Assembly: GCA_900073065.1 (NCBI GenBank)
Contig: FJOG01000019.1
Coordinates: 341,326-405,325 of the forward strand
Direction: 5' to 3'
Source: Phialocephala subalpina
Lineage: Eukaryota > Ascomycota > Leotiomycetes > Helotiales > Mollisiaceae
DNA length: 64,000 nucleotides
The notes below the pieces were generated by a model. The model saw nothing but the letters and a program-made list of their open reading frames with translations, had not been told where the DNA came from and did not search any database. A program made the position numbers and the translations under genes. Every line of letters begins with the position of its first letter. Position 1 is the first letter of the stretch. This document shows, in pieces, positions 38,251 to 49,687 of this stretch.

Positions 38251-40359
38251 TTGCATCCTTCCCGATCTCATTTCTTTTTGAAAGCGTGACTGGTCACGAA
38301 CTTGCTTCGTTCCCCATCACGGAAACTTCCTTGGATCTTCCCCAACCAGTGGTAAACACAGGACACTGGTTCCCGGTTTCAGTTTCCCTTAGACATCCCA
38401 TTTGGACCCACGTCCTACTTCTCCCTCTGGACTATTCCCATGGCAGGCACATACGAACCACAATGATACCCCGTCGACCCATGGACAGTCAGTTTACATG
38501 CACCGACCACACATGGACCGAGACCAAAATACATCGAGCCGTGGACGGCCCCAACTTCAAAAGTCGACAAAAAAAATCCAGGAAAATCTTCTTTTTTTCA
38601 TCTATATACTCAATCATGTCGTTATATAACCTTGTACACATTCTATCTTTTCAACTTGTTCATCTTTGGGATTTTCGAAGCAAGGCGCAAAGCGAAAACG
38701 GAGGACTGCGATCGTTTTTGGGAAGAATATATTTGGACATCTATCTAGTATTTAATTATTTTCTTTGTTTCACGGCGTTTCTGGAAGAGCTGGCAAGCTC
38801 ATGAGCTACGGTTGGGAAAGGATGGAGGTTTTCGTTTGAAGCATTATAGCGGGGTTCTTGTTCAACTGTCTAGAATTTTTCTTGGACATGGTTTGGAGAG
38901 GAAATGAAAGATAGACAGGGATTGAGAGAGGTCTATTCGACTCCCGTTGGGATGTCAACATACGTTTTGCGGCCGCATGGTCTGCAACTTGGTGGATGAG
39001 AATCATGTAATATCTACGTGCTCATGGATTACGATGAAACGAGGAGCAGAGAGCTCAAAACAATACAAAGACGGATTCACATCACTACCTCAAACAATCT
39101 CCCTACCTGACGTGAACATCAATTCCTCGTATCGTAAAATCATCGTGAGATCACTGTCTTCGGTTCAACTACCCTGATCTGTTGTTTCTGCAGTTTCTCA
39201 ATTTACCCGCAACCACGCATCACTACCCAAAGTGACACCAGCGCAATCTCATCATCCCAAATTCCAATCAACCCATCATCCTAATCATAACAAAGAACCT
39301 TCATCATAATCGGCTCATTTCGAAAGCGCTCCATTCCCAATCATCCACTCCTCGAAATCACACCGCTCACCCATCTCAAACCCAGTCCACACCGAACCTC
39401 ACCATCCAAGCTCCCCAAATTACCACCCCTCGCGCTCGACGGGAACGATAAGACAGCCCAGACCACTCTCTGCTGCTCGCTTCCTCCATATCAGTAAGAT
39501 CCAAGCGGGAATTTCGAGACCTCAGACTCAACCTCGCGAAGGAGGGCGGTGATTGGTCCCCAGCCAACCCATCTCGTCCGCCTCGTTTCTTCCTCTTCAC
39601 CCACCTCTTTGCAGACACCCAATTAGAGTCGAGATGAGGAGCGAATGAAAGGACGGATGCCAAGTCGAAGAATGAAAGTTTCCGGTCTGACGTGCATGCG
39701 TTTCGATGTGGTAACCATGTGCGTGCAGACACGTTTCCACGCTTCCGGCCACACAGATGAAGAGAAGGAATTGGGAGATGCGGGTGTTAAGGCGAAGAAA
39801 ACTTGTTTTTCGCCACCTCATACAGTGCACGGCAGACACCATCGCAACAAAGTTCATCCAGTCACCAAGGAAGCTTTGCTAAATTGCTCCAGTCACCTCG
39901 CAACATCGCATCAAAGTTCATCCAGTCATCTCATCCCAAGTGGAGAGCTCGATTCCCCGATTGAGTTTCCCACATCCGTATCCACATCCGTAACCCCAGC
40001 CACAGCTTGCCTAAACCTGCCTGCCTCGCCTTCGAGGAAGCAAGCGGCCGAGTAGATCCGGTTGCAGCTTCTTGCATCTGTACGTACTTTGTATTTCATT
40101 GGTTGGGGGATTATGTGTGTACTTTGCTTATTTCTGCTACTGAAATTCGCGCACTGGTGTTAATTGGGCAGACATACATCAGAGGAAATGGAGGGACAGG
40201 ACTGGAGTCAGGCAACTGCAGGCTTGACATGCAATATTCAAGGTGGTATCACTATGGAAGACAACCCAATCAATTCATTTGGCCTGAGGCAAAAACTCGC
40301 CGAGTACCACCATTGCAACCTCAACGTCAGCTTTCTTCCTTCCCCATGTGCGGGACGAG

Positions 40360-40700
40360 GATGCGGATGCAAGTCTAGACGAAGAGGGAATAGAGGGAAC
40401 AGAAGTGATACAGAGCAACATAGGGCTCGGAAGATTCCGTGAGACGTGCCTCATCATTCAGGCGGGTGCTGCCCGAGTACCAACAACGGTGATACTGTCG
40501 GCAAGAAAGACTGAGATGCACGTCTAAACGAGGAGGCATGGAGAACATTCTCATTTTCCTCGGGAAGGATCCGGGAGATCGCCTCAAGCCAAGAAATATA
40601 TACCTCAGCTGAAAGGGAGTCTCCACGCTGGGGATGTGAGATGCAAGTCCAGACGAAGAGAGTATGCTATCTGGCTCGGTAAGGACCCGAGAAGTGAACA
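40360..40700. repeat. Three diverged tandem repeats of about 125-150 bp
   Basis: GATGCA(A/C)GTCTA(G/A)ACGA or close variants occur at about 40366, 40515 and 40640. Each is followed 42-56 bp later by a block like CTCGG(G/A/T)AAGGATCCGGGAGA at about 40423, 40558 and 40675. The order is kept in all three, which indicates an old tandem duplication. No coding frame is shared across the copies. Confidence 0.55.
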
Positions 40701-41617
40701 CCTGAGTCGTGATCTGAATAACTTGAAGTCTGTGAGTTGCCTTGGGGTCCGAGAATCGATAGTGCTATCGTGCACAGAGTCTTGGATTGCGGGGAATGAC
40801 TTGCAGCTCCATTTCGTGAGGGATTTGATCTGCCATGACTCTTTGATTAGAATGCAACGTGATCGTCATATCGATTCGTGTCTTTGTGCTACCCGAGTCG
40901 TGGCACGCAGCGGGGACAATAACAACCTTTCCAACCGACTCCACATCAGCAAAGTTCAGCAGATCTCGCTTGGGCCCCTTTTCGAAGAATCGAGGCAGGC
41001 TAGAAATGCGGGCCGCCCCTAGATCTCAATCGCGTCACGGGACACCACTTGAAGTTCCAATCTTTGAGAATCTTGGTTCAGAATGCTCAAAATAATATAG
41101 ACTGCGGACTCTAAATTGCTCTCAACCTCGGTACCAAGAATTATAAAAATTGTCAAGCTGTGACATGTGGATTTGTGTTGATGAATCGACAAAAAACGGC
41201 CTTAGTGACGGAACTGAACAGTACTATGACTCAACTCAGCTTCATCTGCTCTGGTGTGTGAGATGGTGCCCCAGGAATTGAAGGATCATGTGGTACAAGA
41301 CTAAGAGCTAAAGAAAGGGCAAAGCCGCCGCGAAGGAAATTTGCATGACAGCTGGTGCAGAGTGATCATGCTCTTTCAATCTTGGAGGGTAGATTTTGGC
41401 ATATTGTTGACATAACACTCCATATCATTCCCGTTTGCATGGCTGGCTTCTCATGATGCAGAGTTCCTCTGGAGGAACAGATATTCTGGAATCTCGTGGC
41501 CTCTGAGAGGCTCTCACAAACTCCGGTCCGCCCTTGTGAGCGACATAGCATCTTGATATCGTACGCGCAAGCGTGGTCATCTGGCTCTCTTGGAGTCATA
41601 ATCGAACCCACCGAGTA

Positions 41618-41713
41618 TCGCGGAGCAGGTCTGTGTCAAAAAGTCGAGACTATTGCGAGACACCGAATGAGCTCGTGGAGTCAACAATAGTTTGACACAG
41701 ACCTGCTCCACGA
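41618..41713. mobile_element. Short foldback element flanked by TA
   Basis: Two arms (41615-41640 and 41691-41716) are reverse complements over 26 bases with one mismatch and are separated by 50 bp. A TA dinucleotide lies at 41616-41617 and again at 41714-41715, so the element proper could be 96 bp with a TA target duplication. It has no coding capacity. It resembles a very small non-autonomous TIR element. A simple hairpin of other origin is possible. Confidence 0.5.
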
Positions 41714-43369
41714 TACACGCAATCATGGCCGACTGTCTTCTTGTGTGAGCAACTTGAGAGAGTTCGTCAAGTGGCTCATAGCTTTGCGAGCCGTGCTCTC
41801 CCCTTTTCGAAGCGAGCAGGCACTTGCACCTCAGCCTCAGCCCTATCATCAAGGAAACGAGAATGCAGAATGGAGAATATCCACCTGCATCCGAAGCATC
41901 CGACCCATGAGAAATTCCATCTCGATTGCAAAATCAGAACAGTCTCGAAATTTTTGGTCTTGCACCAACACCAACTCTTAGGATACCAAAATGAATCTGT
42001 CCACTCACGTCTCTTCACTAGAAAACTTTATATCTTACACTGTGCTCACCAAGGTCTCTGTGAGATTTTGGCCCTTGACCGTTGCTGCAGACGATGATGT
42101 CAATGCAGAGTTCGAATGCACTGGTCGTCCACCATGAACGCAATCGTGCATCCAAAGCCGAATCTACCTCAAGAATAACCTCTTGCTGACGAGTAAGAAG
42201 CGGCGACTTTCTTTTGGGCCAGTGAAACGGTACCTCGGAGACCACCCTCCCGTGTGGTATGCAGATTGCGTAGGTGCATGCGTTGCCTCGTTTACGAGCG
42301 AGAGTTTCGTTCCATCTAGCCTTTAACGCACGAGGCTTCTTCCTGCCCCCAAAGCGCACCAACCTCCGCCGTCAAACACGTCAAACGCGCTGCCAAAGTA
42401 AAACACCATGCTACCATCCAATTCGTGCCTTATGGATCAGGAGGATCTTTGCTTCTTGAGACTCCTACACCGCCACTTAGTCCCGTGCTCGGTCGTGATG
42501 ATCCAACGAGTCGGGACCAACAAACGAATTGAGGCGCTCCCGACGTCCAGGACAAGCAATAGATGGATGGTTGATCGCTGGAACGAAGGACATCCGTGCG
42601 GGCTGGGAAAAGCTCGAGCGTGCTTCCAGCGCATGAAGTCTTCGGTGGAAAGAGGCTGGCGGTGGTTGGATCATCGTCTTGGTGTCCATTTAGGGTTTCC
42701 TGATAGTTTCGTGGCCGTATTGGGGTGATTCTTGGATCCAAAGAAAGCCAAAACCAGACCACGAGGTCGAGAATCGAACGCATGGGTCGCCGTGATACCA
42801 AGCAAGGCGGCATGGTGACATCGCGTCGCTGTTGGATTTTGAAGTTACAAGCTGGAGAGTGGACGGCTCGCGGAAGTGCTGACGGCACCCTCCATCGTGC
42901 TGCATCTTGCATGCAGCTGGCTTATCGATAGCACGCTGTCGCCACTATCACACTTATCACGCCTGCATGAGCTTGTCAACTCCCGTCCTCGACGACGTCA
43001 AAGATGTTCTTTTTGGACCCCATGCCGCCGACTATCGACAACGGTCTGCAAGCCCTCCACCCCGTCGTCTCATGTATCAGCCGTTGACCCATCAGCCGAT
43101 GTCTCCGATCGATCGTATGCCGTGTCTACTTGTTAGAAAATTCCCCTGGCGCTGGAACTGGACAGCTCATGAATCTATTTGGAACAAGGGATGAGATTCT
43201 CTTCCTGCACGGATGGATCGATATGGCATGGCGAGCTTGAGGTCGAAGTCGATCAGATTCAAACTCCCGTGCTTGAGGCAGGTTAGGCATCTCATGATCT
43301 GGGACGAGTTAACCAGACGGGAAAATCCCCGGAACGTGGCGACGTTGTATTACCAGGGCGAGCAGAGTA

Positions 43370-43591
43370 CGGAAGGGGGTTGCCATAATTCAAGAGACTA
43401 ACAAGGGTATATTATCCCTAGTAAACAACATCAATATTATATCTCTTCAAAAGAAAAAAATTAGGGTATTAAAGTTCTAGAATCTAGCTACATTTCAGTA
43501 GCAATTTGGTAAATTTTGAGCTAGAATTGGCGGAGTATACAAGGAATCGTACACCCTTGTCAGTCTCTTGAATTATGGCAACCCCCTTCCG
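43370..43591. mobile_element. 222-bp MITE with about 40-bp terminal inverted repeats and TA target duplication
   Basis: The ends are reverse complements over about 42 bases (43367-43408 and 43553-43594) with a single mismatch, beginning CGGAAGGGGGTTGCC. TA flanks both ends (43368-43369, 43592-43593), the target duplication typical of Tc1/mariner/pogo-type DNA transposons. The centre is AT-rich and cannot encode a transposase. The near-perfect arms suggest recent insertion or mobilisation by a transposase encoded elsewhere. The family name is not known to me. Confidence 0.85.
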
Positions 43592-44110
43592 TACATCGTT
43601 ACATCGTGGCAATATTCCAGAAAGAAAGACACTTTCACGCTTTCGGAAGCGTGGGCCGAGGGTTACTCCGGAGTAAGGTACATTCTCATGCTGTTAATGC
43701 AAGGCTGCATTTGTATCCGTTGTGACTTTAGATTGCGATCAGTCGTTTTTCGGGCTGTTGTGCTCCAGTGAGCTTTGGGTCAGGCAATCAAGGGCCGCAT
43801 GGAGCTGCAAGCACATGACCAAGCTGTGAAGGGCCTTGTATGCGCTACGAAATGCTTTGATGCTGGCCGGTGATGAGGATGATGATGGAGATGAGAGATA
43901 TATTGGAAGAATGTTGTGATGTTCACGAATCCAAACGCGATTTTGATTACCCGTGCACCAATCACGTGCTCTCTGATTTCTGTCTGCAAGTTTGTCGAAC
44001 ATCCTACTTTGAGACTTTGCTACATGATCTTACTAAATGACTTCTGGCAGTAAAAGTTCTGATCTTGAGGACACGGACCACTTCTGGTTCCAAGTTTTGT
44101 ACCCGGTCTA

Positions 44111-45170
44111 CATCACGTGAATTGCAACATTTGATGCTGCAGCTGTTGATGGGCAATCTCCCCAGAGCCCCAGAGTGAGTACTTGTTCTGGTAAAAGGTT
44201 CAAATAAGGTTTTCCTAACTTTATCTTGCTAAGCTCCTGTACTGTTCTTCTAGAACTGTAGCTATCTTCGTGAAGTGGTCATTTAGCAAGCTTCCACGTG
44301 TTCTTGGGGTGCCGTTCATAAGCGAAAGCCCTTTGACGGTAGCATGCCGCCGAACTGCGGCTGCTAAGCCCTACTGGATCCAGCTACGAAAAACTTCTTA
44401 CATCATGATGACATGTGTATTTGCGTACTAAGTCGCTTCTTGTACGGCTTCATCAATACTCATCGCACGAATTTTGAAATCTTTTTGGTGATGACTATTT
44501 TCAGACCGTCTGCCAAGTGGTTTCCAGACACAGAGAACATGTCCAGTTCCCCAATCAGTTTTTCGCGGTCCCCAGAAAAGTATATCTGACGGAACCACTG
44601 ACGGGTTAAGGAAGACCAGACCTGTATCAGGTCGAATAATTAAGCCCTACCCGTCATGGACCACAATCACAAAACTCATCTAACATCCCATATAATAAGA
44701 ACGAACTCCTTCTGTTCTAATTTTCACGCATATGCAATTTTGATGAAGTCTTAGGCCATGAGTATGAATCGAAATTCCCAGGAGTCAAGACCCAGGGGGA
44801 GTGATTCTGAATTCCAAAATGGATGGGACAGTGGTGCTTATTTTATTTGACTTCTTTTTCAGTTTTCCGTGGTTTCTTGCTAGGAGACTACTTCATATGT
44901 GCCAAGTCCGAATTTCAATTTCATTCCACGACCTAACATCACGTGAATGTCAGCTGTTCATCGTGTTTTAGTGGCATCCTCATCTCCGTAGAGTAAGAAG
45001 TTAGTAAAAGGTTAATGTAAGGTTATTCCCGCAAACTGACACAAGTAGTCATGGGACAATCTGTGGAGGTACTTGACACACCGGCCAAAGATACCCCCTT
45101 CTTTGGGACCAGTGTCATAAGCGAACCCCTTTCGATACTGATGATTGCGGCGGCTAAGCCCTATGAGCCA
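44111..45170. repeat. Diverged direct duplication of about 0.3 kb
   Basis: A series of landmarks occurs twice in the same order: CATCACGTGAAT (44111, 44937), GTAAAAGGTT (44191, 45004), CATAAGCGAA (44317, 45116) and GCTAAGCCCT (44363, 45153). Offsets shrink from 826 to 790, showing small indels. Sequence between landmarks is only partly alignable. No frame is conserved. Confidence 0.55.
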
Positions 45171-45413
45171 TACTGAACTCATAATGTTCGCATCATGACC
45201 GGCGCTAAACACGGACACGTTGCCTGTGCTAGAGTATAAATATGACAAATATCCCCAATGACCGTGACCTTTTCTTTCGAGAGCAAAAACTTTGCTCCTC
45301 GAAACCCCAAAAGGTTGGTCAATTTCCACAAATGTCCTCCGACGACTTCAGATAGGCAGCTTTCTAATGGTAATATTCAAATGAAGTTTTACTGGGGTAT
45401 CTTTTAGTACCCA

Positions 45414-46826
45414 ATGTTGCACCAAACAAATCTGTATTTAAGTACCTTCTCCCCCCTGTTCTCCTCTTTCTTCCGATTATTTTTCATTTACCTTCTGAGT
45501 GTCATACACACGTCCTCGCCGTCCTGCGAGATGCAAAGTCCTCGTTCTCCTCTTTCGAACTATACCAAACACATTAGGGTTTCCAAACCCAACATTTCTA
45601 CGCGGAATCAAAATCGGGACAGCATTTTGACTCACAATTGTCTTCGACTCCTCGACCAACAGCAAGCTCCGCTTACACAACAAGCGCCACGTCAACACCA
45701 CCCACAAACATCAATCTCCCCCCTCCGTCGACACACAATCGACGCCTCCATCCTCTCCCTCCCCAAACTCTCAAAAACAATCCTCCTCTTCACCGAGAGA
45801 CGCTCAAAGTGGCACTTCGCATCCCTCACCAACCTCCCCTCCCAAAGACACCACCTCATCACACATCGGCACCCCCTCAGATACCGAGCCACAATCACCA
45901 GGGATATGATGATGTGGAATTGGAAAGACGCCGTTATGTTTCGGAGACAGGCTCCAGTTATTGAGGATGTTGATCCCTTGGTGATCGTCAACACTAACTC
46001 GCGAAGGGATGTTTCTTTTGTTGATGAAAAGTGGACATCTTATGGGAAGGAGAAAGATCGTCCTGGGTGGAGAGTCAGCGAGCAAGCTCTGGATACGGAA
46101 TCGATATTGGACTCAGATTCGGAGGACTACCATTCATCGGATGATGACATGACAGTTGCCGGTTCAGATTTCAGCGATGATGGAAGCAAAGAACCATACA
46201 TCATCATCCATTTCAACGAGGACGCCAACCTGCACCAAAAATTCGCAGCAATCGATTTCTCACCCGGTCGACTCAAATATCGCGACCGCCATGAAATCCA
46301 TCAGCTCGAAGACAAAATCTCCCGCTGGTCCACGCTCCTCAACGATGAGAGACAGCTCATCCAAGGCATTGCCGAATGGTTGGAAAGTCTCATCCCGTAC
46401 AACATCTGGGATGTGTCACCTTGCGGGCAACCATCTCGCGTGCCATCAATCTGCAGCGCAACATCATCTTCATGTCCATTGTGCCTGATACGTTGTCTAA
46501 AACCTTACCCTGAGTGGTCCTTCTTATTCCCGATCCTTGAGGAATCGGCGAACAGGCTGGCTACAGGAGTCTATGCTATGAGAGATCTGAATGATAACTT
46601 GATAGCAATTGATCCTGAAGAGTTTTGGCGGGGTGAAGACAGCTTTTCCTCCGAGTTCAACAACGAAATTCTGCCAGCACGCCATCCTTGCAACATACCG
46701 GAACCACCGCCACCACAGCGTTTGACACGAAAGATGGAAACACAAATTTCGGAAGCTGAGCTCAGAGTGAGTAACATGAACGCCGGAGTCATTGCCATGA
46801 ACCAATCGACCATCCTTCCTGGGTAA
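45414..46826 (+). CDS. Acidic fungal protein of unknown function (431-470 aa)
   Basis: The frame is open from ATG at 45414, but the first 39 residues look like translated 5' UTR, so the second ATG at 45531 (MQSPRSPLSNYTKHIRV) may be the true start. The first half is low-complexity and its reading frame is less certain, because another frame there is equally open and Pro/Ser/Thr-rich. From about residue 175 the sequence is convincingly coding: an acidic Ser/Asp segment (ILDSDSEDYHSSDDD), then a globular part with HEIHQLEDKISRWSTLL, IQGIAEWLESLIPYNIW and a Cys-rich stretch SSSCPLCLIRC, ending with charged helices. There is no membrane or catalytic motif that I recognise. It lies alone in a gene-poor, repeat-rich tract. 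Confidence 0.6.
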   Translation: MLHQTNLYLSTFSPLFSSFFRLFFIYLLSVIHTSSPSCEMQSPRSPLSNYTKHIRVSKPNISTRNQNRDSILTHNCLRLLDQQQAPLTQQAPRQHHPQTSISPLRRHTIDASILSLPKLSKTILLFTERRSKWHFASLTNLPSQRHHLITHRHPLRYRATITRDMMMWNWKDAVMFRRQAPVIEDVDPLVIVNTNSRRDVSFVDEKWTSYGKEKDRPGWRVSEQALDTESILDSDSEDYHSSDDDMTVAGSDFSDDGSKEPYIIIHFNEDANLHQKFAAIDFSPGRLKYRDRHEIHQLEDKISRWSTLLNDERQLIQGIAEWLESLIPYNIWDVSPCGQPSRVPSICSATSSSCPLCLIRCLKPYPEWSFLFPILEESANRLATGVYAMRDLNDNLIAIDPEEFWRGEDSFSSEFNNEILPARHPCNIPEPPPPQRLTRKMETQISEAELRVSNMNAGVIAMNQSTILPG

Positions 46827-49687
46827 CTCAGTAAGTCACAGCCAGCGGATTTGAACCCACCTCAAAAAAACACGAGTAAAAATACAGAATAGGGACGTAG
46901 GAGACATAGCAAGGCCGTCAACAATAGAAGCCGTATTCCTGTTAAGATTGACAGACCCTAGGTGAGCGATTTCATATGTCCGAGTACAATCCAGAAGCGC
47001 CAAGGCCAAAATGGGTTAGTTCCTGCCCCCCAGACTCTGGGGAAAGGGGTGCGCTAGCGCATGGAACCTCCCTCTCAATCCCCTCAATCCTTTTGCGAAG
47101 GAAGCAAGAATCGCTTCAAGCACATGAAGTGATCATGTGTATGGGAAGAAGTTTATTTTCGGGGACCATGCGGTGTCAGAGACCAACTCGGGACATGACG
47201 CGTCTTGCGGGGATTGTTGTCATAGAAAACGTAGTCAAAAAATGAAATCTGCCATTCAGCAGCAATCCTCCGCCATTTCAATTTGTGAAGATCTTGAACA
47301 CGCAACTTGGAAACACCAGAAATCGTCGCGATCTCCAGGCACCGAAGTGACGAATGGACCAAGGTCGCGTCGTAAGCACCAAATCACCCCTTTCTGAGCG
47401 AGGTTGGGAAGAACCCTATAAACGTGAGATGCTGGAAATAACTTCGGATATCTTCGGCTATGATGAGAACCTGGAAAACACGTAACACGAAAAGGTTAAG
47501 CATGTTACATTTACATTGCGACATCCTGGACGACGCTGGTGGTGGCCAGGGCCAGCCCCACGGGGATGAGTAGAGGTTGATGAAATCACAAGCTTCCACT
47601 GAAAATGCCCTCTGGCCATGCTTGGGGTATCATCTCCAAAATTGACAGAGTTTGAGAGACCAGCGTAGCATGAACCAGAGACATATTCCGAGACGGATGG
47701 GCGAGCTTAAATTCGTGTTAAGACAAGGAAGTTTTAGCATCCACGATGAGTTTCGAAGGGATTCGAGATGACGGCAGGGATACGGAATTTTGACTTAGCT
47801 CCGATTTCGCAATCCCGATACCTTTCCCGGGGCCCGAAGCTTCTCGCAACCAGAGATGAAAAGGGGCAGAGACGAGGAAGAGGGCATAGTGAGCAGGGTT
47901 TAGCCGGGTGCCTGGGCAGAAAGCCAAGCGAGATCAACAAGCACAGCGAGGAGTTACAATATCCTAGCGATCAAGACACGCACGAAATTAAGACTGAGTT
48001 ATGATGAATTGGTGGCAGAATGCTAGGATGTACATCACAAAAGTGAACGAGACCGCAAGCTCTGTTGAGCGAAGTCGAGCGTAGTCCACAGCAAATCCGC
48101 GTCTGCAAAATGCGTGTGCGTGGTGGCCCTTTGAAGGAAAATACCCGACAAACTTGACTGAGAAGGCAATTGAATCTTCCTAGCGGGCACAGAGTACTTT
48201 CTGCAAAAGCTGCGACGTGCAACAATTTAGTATACTGGGCGCGTTCTCAGGTTTGGCTGGAGAGACTTCTCCGTTGATGGAAATTGAAGCAACACAAAGG
48301 ATTTTGACTTTTACTGCGATATGCAACAGCACTCATCATTTGGAAAGGTGTACGGCATATTTGCTTGATTGAAACTGTAGATGTGCAACAGATGAGGTAC
48401 GTATTGAGCGGACAGCGAAACCAGTCTGTCTGTTGATAAGCAGATTGGACTAGCTGAGTAGTGCATACGATGATAGCACTATCTGTCACTTTGTCTGGCA
48501 TGAACATTGGGCGATGCAGCATTGAGGATGGGCTGAACCAAGACTTTGGGATCGATGTGCAACAGCGCAGAGTTTCAAAGACTTGATATCATGGCATGAC
48601 ACCTGGATGATATATGAGGAAGCCATGTTTGAGCCTTATTGGACAACAAGGGCACCTTCGAGATGGTCAACGTCCCAATCCCAATCTTTAGTTGCGATAT
48701 GCAACTGACAGAGTATTTGAACAGCTCCGGGGCATGGTATGGGACTTAGATAGTTGGTGGAGAAAGCCACATTTGGAAACTCGCTGGCTATGAGTAAGAG
48801 GATTAAAGATCGTCGACCTGGGTACCAAGCAATGGTATTCTTAGGATTCTGCGATGTGCAACACAGAATGCTTGGAGAGCTCTAGCCATGTAGTTGACCC
48901 GATGACCCGAAGGCCCGAAGCTGATGGTGCTCAACAACTGAGTGTGCTTCACTGGAGCCGAGAAAGGCTATTAAGGGAAGCATGAACGCGGCTAACCAAC
49001 AAGCTAGAATTGCGATATGCAACAACTCTGATTGTATCGAATCATGGAACAATCTGATGACAACGGGTAGCTGGTGATCGGAACGGCTTCGTGGATCACT
49101 GTACCATAATTGAATGAGCTATAACAAACAAATAATTGCAGTCATACGTTGGGCTAGTAATAGTTGACTTACGCAACGAGTTTTACCTTCGGGCCCAGAA
49201 GGTTGCGCGAAACAGCATGGTTATCCTTCATCAATCGTACCGAACTGTTATGCATCTATCCTTGACCGTAGTGTCCTTTCAGGCCAGGTTAACTCCATCG
49301 GCGGCAAGATGAATCTGGTAAAATCCCTGCTCGCGAGTTCGTCAGTTGCATCGGTCCTCCACTGCTGACGTCTCAACAATCAACAGGAGATTGCTGGTCA
49401 TCTAATGATGTTGATGATCCTTACTCCTTGGTAGATTGTTGCTTGAACCTCGAAATCTGTAAGCTGGTATGCCTTCGAGATCGTTGGAAAACCATATACA
49501 GTATGGACCAGGTATCGTGTGACCAGGGCATGAAGATCCTGGAAGCAGCTGGATCTGGAACAACAAAATGAGAATCAGCATGCGTCAGAGAGACATGGTG
49601 ATTCGCATATATAATTACCAAAGTCTGAACAGATACCGTCAAGATCTTTCGTCGTCGAGATGTCGTGAGCTAGTCGGAGAATGTGCC
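46827..49687. other. Gene-poor stretch with a motif array
   Basis: No gene is supported. A repeated short motif (48.2-49.0 kb) is listed separately. The remaining frames are short and without motifs. Confidence 0.45.
48211..49024. repeat. Array of seven TGCGAYRTGCAACA motifs
   Basis: Copies begin at 48211, 48315, 48376, 48551, 48693, 48850 and 49011; five fit TGCGAYRTGCAAC exactly, two have changes at the left end. The best copies are palindromic, for example GTTGC-GATAT-GCAAC at 48691-48705. The last five copies are 142-175 bp apart and some share further downstream similarity (CAGAGTATTTGAACAGCTC-like), so the array may be a diverged tandem repeat. No coding frame runs through it. Confidence 0.6.

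Larger units (their letters stand above)
38251..45413. other. Gene-poor, repeat-bearing stretch of about 7 kb
   Basis: No gene is supported. The first part holds the kinase 3' UTR. Further on are short diverged repeats (40.36-40.70 kb), a foldback element (41.6 kb), a MITE (43.4-43.6 kb) and a diverged duplication (44.1-45.2 kb), listed separately. The remaining frames are short and lack motifs. Confidence 0.5.

Noticed and set aside
38241..38804. 187-codon frame overlapping the end of the Ran1-like kinase gene
   Set aside because: Starts inside the kinase coding end in another frame and runs through AT-rich 3' UTR sequence.
46835..46960. Possible minus-strand tRNA (GGTTCAAATCC)
   Set aside because: Only a B-box-like string; flanking T-arm bases do not pair and no acceptor stem is present.
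48211..49024. Box C/D snoRNA cluster as explanation of the repeated motif
   Set aside because: C (RTGATGA) and D (CTGA) boxes do not occur at consistent positions relative to the motif.
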